Shown piece after piece: positions 6,879 through 12,425 of a stretch of DNA of 15,342 nucleotides; position 1 is the stretch's first letter, and every line of letters begins with the position of its first letter. Under the pieces are notes generated by a model that saw only the letters and a program-made list of their open reading frames with translations, did not search any database and was not told the origin of the DNA. Made by a program: the position numbers and the translations under genes. Source of the stretch: Limisphaerales bacterium (GTDB taxonomy: Bacteria > Verrucomicrobiota > Verrucomicrobiia > Limisphaerales > UBA11358); assembly GCA_003455565.1 (NCBI GenBank), contig DMQW01000008.1, positions 1 to 15,342 of the forward strand, written 5' to 3'.

Positions 6879-8417
6879 TCACTCGAACTTGCTCGGCGCG
6901 CCGGGCGCGGGTGTGGCGGACGCGTTTTCGGCGCGGATCTTCGCCACTTCCGTCACGCTCACGGCGTCGCCGGAATTGCCCCAACTGTTGCGGACGTAGG
7001 TCACCACGTTGGCGATCTGGTCGTCGGTGAGATAATTCAGCGGAATCATCGTGCTTTTGAAAGTTTTGCCGTTGACGATGGTTTCGCCATTGCGGCCAAT
7101 CACAACGGCACGGATGGCTTCCTCCTTGTTGGCCATCAGGAAGTCGGACTTGGCGAGCGGCGGGATTTGTCCGGGCACGCCCAAACCTTCGGGCTGATGA
7201 CACACGAAACACGTCTGCATATAAACCGCGTTGCCCTTCTCGATTTGGATTTCCTTCGTCAGTCCGGCGATCTTCGGGTTGCCTTTGATTTCAGCGGCCA
7301 TCTGCGCCTTCAACTCGGCGACTTTCTTTTCCGTATCCGAGCCGCCTTCCGCCGCGCGACCCAGATAAATCGCGTCCACTTCCTTGCCAGAATACGTCAG
7401 CAAATCCGGCGGGCCGGAAACTTTTAACATCCCGAGCGCGCCCTTGTTGAACGCGCGGAACAACGCATGATCCACGAGGATGAACGTGCCCGGCACGTCC
7501 ACCTTGAACTCGACAATCGCCGAGCCGCCCGCCGGAATGAGCGTCGTTTGGACGTTGTGTTGCGTCGGCACGGTGCCGCCTTCCTGATAAACGGTGTCGA
7601 AAATTTCGCCGATGACGTGGAACGAACTCGTCAGGTTCGGCCCGCCGTTGCCGACGAACAGACGCACGGTCTCGCCGACTTTCGCCGTGAGCGCCTTGTC
7701 GCCGACGAGCGAGCCGACCGCGCCGTTGAAGACGACATACGCCGGACGTTCGTCAAGCGCCCGGTTCATGTCGAACGGCTGCAAACCTTCCACGCCATAA
7801 TTGCCGGCGGTGTAAAATTCGCTTTGCATCACATAGTATTCGTGATCCACCGGCGGCAACCCGCCTTCCGGCTCGACGAGAATCAGGCCATACATTCCAT
7901 TCGCGACGTGCATGCCCATTGGCGCGGTCGCGCAGTGATAAACGAAAAGTCCGGGGTTCAGCGCCTTGAAGGAAAATTGCGACGAATGGCCCGGCGCGGT
8001 GAACGACGACGTCGCGCCGCCGCCCGGCCCGGTGACCGCGTGCAGGTCAATGTTGTGCGGCAGCTTGCTGTCCGGCGCGTTGTTCAAATGAAACTCCACG
8101 TTGTCACCCACGCGGATGCGGATGAAACTGCCGGGCACGTCGCCGCCAAAAGTCCAGAACGTATAATCCACGCCGTCCGCCAGGCGTTTCGTGACCTCCT
8201 TCACTTCGAGATTCACGATGATTTTGGCCGAGTGTTTGCGCTTGATGGACGGCGGCACGTTGGGCGCCTGCGTCAGCACGGCGATTTCCTGACCAATCGC
8301 CTCCGGGTCAGCGGGTCTGACAGGTTTGGTTGGCGCATCAGCAGCCAGCGCAACGCCGCTCAACAGCGCCACGCCAAGCCCGATGACGCACAATGGATAA
8401 ACGAAGTTTCGTTTCAT
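6879..8417 (-). CDS. nirK: Copper-containing nitrite reductase (NO-forming), class II, with C-terminal cytochrome c domain
   Basis: The 512-residue protein has a signal peptide (1-26), two cupredoxin domains (about 60-185 and 190-335), a linker, and a c-type cytochrome domain (about 385-480). Type 1 copper ligands are H121, C162, H170 and M175; type 2 ligands are H126, H161 and H317; the catalytic pair is D124 and H267. The Cys-to-His spacing of 8 (HCATAPMGMH) marks the class II NirK pattern. The cytochrome has C403-x-x-C406-H407 and a likely axial Met at M457. It reduces nitrite to nitric oxide in the periplasm; the fused heme domain probably receives electrons directly. All catalytic residues are present, so it should be active. 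Its ATG overlaps the upstream DGC gene stop (ATGA, 8414-8417), so transcription comes from the FNR/DNR box at 8909-8922. Confidence 0.97.
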   Translation of the reverse strand: MKRNFVYPLCVIGLGVALLSGVALAADAPTKPVRPADPEAIGQEIAVLTQAPNVPPSIKRKHSAKIIVNLEVKEVTKRLADGVDYTFWTFGGDVPGSFIRIRVGDNVEFHLNNAPDSKLPHNIDLHAVTGPGGGATSSFTAPGHSSQFSFKALNPGLFVYHCATAPMGMHVANGMYGLILVEPEGGLPPVDHEYYVMQSEFYTAGNYGVEGLQPFDMNRALDERPAYVVFNGAVGSLVGDKALTAKVGETVRLFVGNGGPNLTSSFHVIGEIFDTVYQEGGTVPTQHNVQTTLIPAGGSAIVEFKVDVPGTFILVDHALFRAFNKGALGMLKVSGPPDLLTYSGKEVDAIYLGRAAEGGSDTEKKVAELKAQMAAEIKGNPKIAGLTKEIQIEKGNAVYMQTCFVCHQPEGLGVPGQIPPLAKSDFLMANKEEAIRAVVIGRNGETIVNGKTFKSTMIPLNYLTDDQIANVVTYVRNSWGNSGDAVSVTEVAKIRAENASATPAPGAPSKFE

Positions 8418-8854
8418 GGTTGGTTTATGTTTGTTGGTTCCAGATGATTTTCGGTGATTGCGGCAAATTCTCCGTCCGCCAGAATTTTTCTGGCCGCGCT
8501 CATACCAACCGAAATTTTGTCTTCCGTCACCGGACAGGAGTTTTTTTTGAAACCAAGCCGGTGCAGTTCGAGGTGTTCGAAGTTTTTAAAGCCGGCGAGT
8601 TCGAGCGTGTGCCGTGTGCAGTTCAGCGGGCAGCCGTCAATCGCCAGGATGCGCTCCGCGTTTTCGGCTTTGGCCACGAGACTTTTCACGCGCCCGCCGA
8701 TGCCGGCTAGACAGGACATTTCCGCCGCACCCTCACGCGTGAGCCGGCGTGCGATGCGGTCGGCGAGTTCGCCCGCGTCCGAGCAGCCGGAGCAGGCATA
8801 GACCACCGTGGCCGGTTTTTTCAGCGTTGGCGGATTCGAATGGTCGTTGTTCAT
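8414..8854 (-). CDS. DGC-domain putative metal-binding protein
   Basis: This 146-residue protein matches the DGC family (Pfam DGC), named for the conserved Asp-Gly-Cys. Here D73-G74-C75 stands in AIDGCPLNC, with C21 and C24 in YACSGCSD, C48 in MSCLAGIGG, C79 and C107 as further conserved cysteines. The cysteine pattern suggests zinc or another metal; the function is unknown. There is no signal peptide, so it is cytoplasmic. The start at 8854 (MNNDHSNPP) is preferred over an upstream in-frame ATG at 8917, because the latter falls inside the FNR/DNR box and adds a non-family segment. It is the first gene of the nirK operon and overlaps nirK by 4 bp. Its place suggests a part in metal handling or NO response; that is inference. 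Confidence 0.8.
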   Translation of the reverse strand: MNNDHSNPPTLKKPATVVYACSGCSDAGELADRIARRLTREGAAEMSCLAGIGGRVKSLVAKAENAERILAIDGCPLNCTRHTLELAGFKNFEHLELHRLGFKKNSCPVTEDKISVGMSAARKILADGEFAAITENHLEPTNINQP

Positions 8855-8908
8855 AAAATTTCTTGCGCAATCACACCGCCAATTTGCTCCTGTTGCGGCA
8901 ATAATAAT

Positions 8909-8922
8909 TTGACCCAAGTCAA
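8909..8922 (-). promoter_or_regulatory. FNR/DNR-type box of the nirK operon
   Basis: TTGAC-CCAA-GTCAA, two perfect inverted half-sites. Its centre (8915.5) is 61.5 bp upstream of the ATG at 8854. With the usual -41.5 geometry, transcription would start near 8874, leaving a 20-base leader, and the -10 hexamer would be CAAATT at 8886-8881 (conserved A and final T present). The half-sites match those predicted for the Crp/Fnr protein encoded at the operon end. Confidence 0.8.
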
Positions 8923-8964
8923 TCAGCCGGCCTTTTTCTTGAGTCAGAGATGAATTAAAAAACT

Positions 8965-8978
8965 TTGACCTGCATCAA
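8965..8978 (+). promoter_or_regulatory. FNR/DNR-type box of the YgbA-like gene
   Basis: TTGAC-CTGC-ATCAA. The centre (8971.5) is exactly 41.5 bp from the A of the ATG at 9013. A GAAGAT hexamer occupies the expected -10 position (9001-9006), keeping the conserved -11 A and -7 T. It lies 56 bp from the box that serves the divergent nirK operon. Confidence 0.78.
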
Positions 8979-9012
8979 CAACCGGCGGCGCGAACAGTGC
9001 GAAGATGCCGGC

Positions 9013-9405
9013 ATGAAAACGTCCGTTGAATCTGTGGCCGCGCCGACTACGATTCCATCAGCACCCAAAATGAAAAATGATCTGGTCAACCCACGGCTGG
9101 CGCGCGAATGGCAAACGATGACGGCCATGGTCCGCATTTTTTGCCGCGACCAACATCATCCAGACGAAGGACTATGCGCGGAGTGTCAGCAGTTTTTGGA
9201 TTACGCCGGTGTGCGGCTGGAGCGCTGCCGTTTTGGCGTGGAAAAACCGACGTGCGCCAAGTGTCCCGTCCACTGCTACCAACGCGAACGCCGCGAACAA
9301 GTCAGGGCGATGATGCGCTACGCCGGGCCGCGAATGTTGTGGGAGCATCCCGTGATGAGCCTGCGCCACTGGCTCGACGGCTTCCGCAAAGCGCCGGAGA
9401 TTTGA
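9013..9405 (+). CDS. YgbA-like nitric-oxide-inducible cysteine-rich protein
   Basis: The 130-residue product matches the family named for E. coli YgbA (Pfam YgbA_NO), whose gene is induced by NO. Seven cysteines are spaced as in that family: C44 (IFCRDQHH), C55 and C58 (LCAECQQF), C72 (RCRFG), and C81, C84, C88 in TCAKCPVHCYQ, followed by YAGPRMLWEHP. The cysteines could bind iron or an Fe-S cluster; the biochemical role is unknown. The start is uncertain. ATG 9013 lies exactly at the predicted transcription start of the DNR-box promoter, which would give a leaderless mRNA. ATG 9070 gives 111 residues beginning close to the conserved region and would leave a 57-base leader. It diverges from the nirK operon and ends at a bidirectional terminator. 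Confidence 0.88.
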   Translation: MKTSVESVAAPTTIPSAPKMKNDLVNPRLAREWQTMTAMVRIFCRDQHHPDEGLCAECQQFLDYAGVRLERCRFGVEKPTCAKCPVHCYQRERREQVRAMMRYAGPRMLWEHPVMSLRHWLDGFRKAPEI

Positions 9406-9417
9406 TGTCATACCGAC

Positions 9418-9459
9418 AAAGAAACAACGGAGATTCAATCGAATCTCCGTTGTTTCTTT
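9418..9459. terminator. Bidirectional intrinsic terminator
   Basis: A perfect 19-bp stem (9418-9436 pairing with 9441-9459) closes an AATC loop. T residues follow on the plus strand and, by symmetry, on the minus strand. It lies between the stop of the YgbA-like gene (9405, plus) and the stop of a DUF2249 gene (9475, minus), so it can end both convergent transcripts. Confidence 0.92.
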
Positions 9460-9474
9460 TTCTACGGTTCAATT

Positions 9475-9771
9475 TCAATGTCCGCCGCAACATTCGACCG
9501 CTTCACCAACCGTTGCAGTCGCTTTCAGCTTCGTGATCTTCACGCGGAATTCCGTCGGGCTTTTGACCAGATGTTCCCAAGTGAACGTGTCCGGCCATTG
9601 CGCGACGAACTGGTAGTAGAGCGGCACGGGATCGTGGTCGTTAAGCAGAATGAAATGGTCGCCAACCGGCAGCTCCAGCCATTGCTTGATGATCAATCCG
9701 TGTTTAACGGAACAGGGAATCGGGCGCACGTCCATGACTTTGTCCGCGCCGACGAGGTTTTCAGTTTGCAT
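9475..9771 (-). CDS. DUF2249 domain protein (copy 2) with C-terminal Cys-Cys tail
   Basis: This 98-residue protein is the most canonical of the three DUF2249 proteins here: KVMDVRPIP opens the fold, LPVGDHFILLNDHDPVPLYYQF carries the family's conserved HDP and PL, and FTWEHL with FRVKITKL closes it. It ends in ECCGGH, a short cysteine/histidine tail that could bind a metal or thiol; the other two copies lack it. It is the last gene of the second operon, 33 bases after the DUF59 gene, and ends at the bidirectional terminator. A link to NO or redox metabolism is inferred from context, since the family's activity is unknown. Confidence 0.87.
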   Translation of the reverse strand: MQTENLVGADKVMDVRPIPCSVKHGLIIKQWLELPVGDHFILLNDHDPVPLYYQFVAQWPDTFTWEHLVKSPTEFRVKITKLKATATVGEAVECCGGH

Positions 9772-9804
9772 ATTTTTTGTTTCTATTTTGGTTGTTGGTT
9801 GTTG

Positions 9805-10122
9805 CTAAAAATTTCGGACGCCCGTCATGGCGCGGCCCACTTCGGTCATCATCGAGGGATGCCACGGTGGATCCCAGACGACATCCACTTCGACATTCGA
9901 AATGCCCTCGATGTTGAGCAGCATGTTTTTCACGCCCGCCGTAATGCTCTCGTGCATCGGGCAGCCGGGCGTGGTGAGCGTCATCGTGACGCGGACTTTG
10001 CCGGCGGCAAACGCGACGCCATAGACCAAGCCAAGATCGAGGATGTTGCAACCGATCTCCGGGTCAATGACCTGGCGCAAGGCTTCAAAAATAATTTTTT
10101 CGTTTTGTTCGGTGTCAGTCAT
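9805..10122 (-). CDS. DUF59/MIP18 family Fe-S assembly-type protein (PaaD/SufT-like)
   Basis: The 105-residue protein is a complete DUF59 domain: EALRQVIDPEIG (13-24), NILDLGLVYGV, VRVTMTLTTPGCPMHESI with the conserved cysteine C54, then VKNML, and WDPPWHPSMM. Relatives (SufT, PaaD, MIP18) help load Fe-S clusters into target proteins. A paralogue-type role in repairing or loading clusters during nitrosative stress would fit the setting, but is inference. The start at 10122 overlaps the upstream membrane protein's stop by ATGA, and the reading frame continues far upstream only as overlap with that gene. It is followed by DUF2249 copy 2. Confidence 0.87.
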   Translation of the reverse strand: MTDTEQNEKIIFEALRQVIDPEIGCNILDLGLVYGVAFAAGKVRVTMTLTTPGCPMHESITAGVKNMLLNIEGISNVEVDVVWDPPWHPSMMTEVGRAMTGVRNF

Positions 10123-11519
10123 AAAGCGGTGCGGATGACGGAAATTTTGGCGAGCGGCTTCAGTTGCGGACGGACGAAATGCCGCAGCATTTTTGCAACG
10201 TTGAATCCAAAAACGGCCAGGCTGGCCACGAGCAGACCGCCACCCCAGCGCACGGCAACCGGGTTGGAAAACTCCATCGCCACGAGCGTCGTCAGCAGGC
10301 CCGCGAGAAAAATCCAGTAGCCGATAACTTGCAATCGCGCCGAATACATTTCCGCCAGCACCGGCACCTGTGCGCGGCCGATGTGCCGGCTGTAGGTGCC
10401 GAACCACACGAGGAACGGAATGATTTTGTAGAGCATTCCCATGATGGCGAAGGACACCACGCCGACGAGACCGAGAAAGCCATAGACATTTTCAAACTGC
10501 ATCGTGTAGGCATTGACCCGCAAGCCCGGCCACGAAAGCACGGCGGCAATAATCGAAAGCGGAAACATGAAACCAACCGCCGTGAGAAAATAGCGGACGC
10601 CCCAGTCCAGCGACGCCCGTTTGCGCGCCCACAAAATGGCGCGCAGTTCCAACGTATAAAGCGCGAGCGCCGAAATGACGACGAGTGCAAACGCCAGTTT
10701 CCACGGGCTGCGCAGCAGGATGGTGACGAACGAACCGGCGAGTCCGGCGTTCAGCAAAATCACCGACCACGCCGCGCGCCGGTGGTTTTGCAGTTCGCTC
10801 AACGTGAACATCGGAATGAGTTTGTAGGACACGCCGACGATGAGCACGAGAAAGAAACCGATGGCACCGAGGTGCGCGTGCGCGTGCATCGCGCCGATGG
10901 GATCGAAGCGGAAAACAAAACCGGCGAGCTTGGGCAGCGATTCAGAGGATGATTTAGCGATGGCAATCACCAGTCCCGCCGCAACGGCCAGCAACACCCA
11001 GCCGATGGCCGAGGCGACACTGGTGGCGACGACATTCCATTTCGGCACGCGCAGCAAAGTCCGCGCGAGGTTGTAAATGAACAGCGCCACGCCGACCGCC
11101 AGCACCGCACCAAACTGCGCGACGAATTTCAAATTCCACACTTGAAACGCCCAGACCATGCCGACGCAGCCAGTGATATGAAACGCAAATTGAATTTGCG
11201 CCAGCCGTTCGCTGAACAGTTTTGTTTCCAGCGCGACCGGCACCAGTTGATACATCGCACCCATGACGATGGAGCAAAGCCAGCCCAGCACGAAAAGATG
11301 CGTCAGCGCGATGGCGCCCGGACTGTAATGATACATCGCCAGAATTTCCGGCTGCGCCACAATCCAACTGGCGCTGAGAAACAACGCCAGCAGGCCGGTG
11401 ACGGTGAACATCAACGGCAGCGTGGACGACGGCGCGGTCGTGCCGAACGGCTGCGTCGCGGGCGTGACGCGTGGCGCGGTCGCGTCAACGGCGGCGGATA
11501 TGGGTAAGGTGGCTGCCAT
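10119..11519 (-). CDS. 12-TM heme-copper oxidase subunit I-like membrane protein
   Basis: The 466-residue protein has about twelve hydrophobic segments after a 36-residue Ala/Pro/Thr-rich leader. A motif G-x7-G-x2-Y-x3-P recurs in TM2 (G79, G87, Y90, P94), TM6 (G221, G229, Y232, P236) and TM10 (G353, G361, Y364, P368), four helices apart, matching the pseudo-three-fold layout of heme-copper oxidase subunit I. Possible heme or metal ligands are H74 in TM2 and H212, H214, H216 in TM6. The TM7 His pair and TM10 histidines of true oxidases and NO reductases are absent, so oxygen or NO reduction is not supported. It does not read as NnrS either. Start 11519 overlaps the upstream DUF2249 gene by 35 bases; a longer ORF to 11615 is unlikely. 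It overlaps the DUF59 gene by ATGA. Confidence 0.75.
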   Translation of the reverse strand: MAATLPISAAVDATAPRVTPATQPFGTTAPSSTLPLMFTVTGLLALFLSASWIVAQPEILAMYHYSPGAIALTHLFVLGWLCSIVMGAMYQLVPVALETKLFSERLAQIQFAFHITGCVGMVWAFQVWNLKFVAQFGAVLAVGVALFIYNLARTLLRVPKWNVVATSVASAIGWVLLAVAAGLVIAIAKSSSESLPKLAGFVFRFDPIGAMHAHAHLGAIGFFLVLIVGVSYKLIPMFTLSELQNHRRAAWSVILLNAGLAGSFVTILLRSPWKLAFALVVISALALYTLELRAILWARKRASLDWGVRYFLTAVGFMFPLSIIAAVLSWPGLRVNAYTMQFENVYGFLGLVGVVSFAIMGMLYKIIPFLVWFGTYSRHIGRAQVPVLAEMYSARLQVIGYWIFLAGLLTTLVAMEFSNPVAVRWGGGLLVASLAVFGFNVAKMLRHFVRPQLKPLAKISVIRTAL

Positions 11520-11709
11520 CAGATTGGGCAATGGTTTCGTAGGTGAACCCGCGCTGTTCGAGCAGTGGATACAGCAGCAGCGGCTGGCGATCGGTGCGCG
11601 CGGCAAGCGTCGCACCCGCCGGCAGCACGGTGACGGCTTCGAGAATTTTCATCATGGGCTGCGGCGGTTCGAGGCCGCGCGCGTCGAGTTCGATCAATTG
11701 CGTTTCCAT
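11485..11709 (-). CDS. DUF2249 domain protein (copy 3)
   Basis: About 74 residues, all DUF2249: IELDARGLEPPQPMMKILEAV at the start (the LDARGLEPP form typical of TusA-like proteins), then LPAGATLAARTDRQPLLLYPLLEQRGF and a closing HLTHIRRR. The LDARGLEPPQP opening resembles TusA, but the TusA cysteine is missing, so sulfur transfer through that residue is not possible. The ATG at 11709 is chosen; a GTG at 11721 overlapping the cupin stop (TAGTG) is an alternative adding four residues. It lies between the cupin gene and the membrane protein gene in the second operon. Confidence 0.82.
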   Translation of the reverse strand: METQLIELDARGLEPPQPMMKILEAVTVLPAGATLAARTDRQPLLLYPLLEQRGFTYETIAQSDGSHLTHIRRR

Positions 11710-11720
11710 TTTAGACTTCA

Positions 11721-12101
11721 CTATTTTTTCAAGGTCAAGTTGGTGCTGGCAGAAACTGGCGATTCCGGTTTGGAAAAGGTCAGCAGCATGGAGAACTGCG
11801 TGATCGCCCTGACCGAATGGGGCAGATTCGGCGGCATATAAAGCAGGTCGCCGGCTTTTAAGGTGTGCAGTTTGCCGGCGAGAGAAAATTCACATTCGCC
11901 GGACAGAATCTGGATGACCGCGTGCTGCGTGGAGGTGTGTTCGGTCAATTTCTGTCCCTCGGCAAAACCGAACAGGACGACCCGTGAATTTGCGGTGCGC
12001 AGCAAGGTGCGGCTCACGATGCCATTCGGCGCGAACCGGGTTTCTTCCGCCAGCGACAGGATTTTTTCCGCACTGGAATCAATAATCGGTTTTTCGTTCA
12101 T
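11721..12101 (-). CDS. Small cupin domain protein
   Basis: This 126-residue protein is one cupin barrel: motif 1 is GQKLTEHTSTQHAVIQILSGE (49-69, split here as one motif with H55, H60 and E69 as candidate ligands), and motif 2 is GDLLYMPPNLPHSV with H95. Such small cupins bind a divalent metal and act as enzymes, sensors or storage proteins; no substrate can be named. It is the first gene of the second operon. Its ATG lies exactly 41.5 bp from the FNR/DNR box centre with a good -10 hexamer (TAGAAT) at the matching position, so the mRNA probably begins at the start codon. No upstream start exists in frame before the box. Confidence 0.83.
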   Translation of the reverse strand: MNEKPIIDSSAEKILSLAEETRFAPNGIVSRTLLRTANSRVVLFGFAEGQKLTEHTSTQHAVIQILSGECEFSLAGKLHTLKAGDLLYMPPNLPHSVRAITQFSMLLTFSKPESPVSASTNLTLKK

Positions 12102-12107
12102 GCCGAC

Positions 12108-12113
12108 ATTCTA
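12108..12113 (-). promoter_or_regulatory. -10 element of the cupin operon promoter
   Basis: TAGAAT on the minus strand (five of six matches to TATAAT) occupies -12 to -7 when the A of the cupin ATG at 12101 is +1. It agrees with the -41.5 placing of the box at 12136-12149. Confidence 0.7.
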
Positions 12114-12135
12114 CCCGACGGACTGGCAAGTTGAC

Positions 12136-12149
12136 TTGACGAAGGTCAA
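12136..12149 (-). promoter_or_regulatory. FNR/DNR-type box of the cupin operon
   Basis: TTGAC-GAAG-GTCAA, two perfect inverted half-sites. The centre (12142.5) is 41.5 bp from the cupin start. This ties the cupin - DUF2249 - membrane protein - DUF59 - DUF2249 operon to the same regulator as nirK. Confidence 0.82.
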
Positions 12150-12239
12150 ACTTTCGACCGTTTAACGAATGCGCCGAAAACAAAGATTGGCGTTGCCTGC
12201 GTTGATGATGCCGTCTCAAAGATTCGTAAAATGAAGGTT

Positions 12240-12276
12240 GCGCGCGTGGTGGAATGGCAGACCCGCCAGGCTTCGG
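12240..12276 (+). pseudogene. 5' fragment of a tRNA-Leu-like gene
   Basis: The stretch starting GCGCGCGTGGTGGAATGGCA and continuing GACCCGCCAGG has the acceptor 5' strand, the D-arm (GTGGTGGAATGGCAGAC) and the 5' anticodon stem (CCAGG) plus loop characteristic of bacterial tRNA-Leu. After the loop the expected CCTGG is absent, and there is no variable arm, T-arm or 3' acceptor strand. It is therefore a truncated relic. The rest of the 324-bp noncoding gap between the cupin and kinase starts (12102-12425) holds the cupin promoter; nothing else recognisable was seen. Confidence 0.5.
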
Positions 12277-12425
12277 ATTCGAAAAACGGCCATTTCAGGG
12301 CGTCAAAAAATACCGCTCAACACACGCAAAAACGATTATCAAAAAATAATTTAAGGCTGGTTAAGTTCAACACCCGGCTTTAGCTTCTCCTGCTTTACAC
12401 CCGATGATTGTAACTGGATTCGCCT

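Noticed and set aside
7467..8447. A 326-codon plus-strand open frame opposite nirK
   Set aside because: It is antisense to nirK, whose copper and heme ligands are all intact; the plus-strand product is Arg/His-rich and resembles no family.
10119..11519. Identification of the 12-TM protein as a NO reductase (NorB) or active terminal oxidase
   Set aside because: The TM7 His pair and the TM10 histidines that bind the binuclear centre and hemes are missing, so catalysis of that kind is not supported.
12240..12325. A complete, functional tRNA-Leu
   Set aside because: The 3' half of the anticodon stem, the T-arm and the 3' acceptor strand cannot be found after the 5' half.
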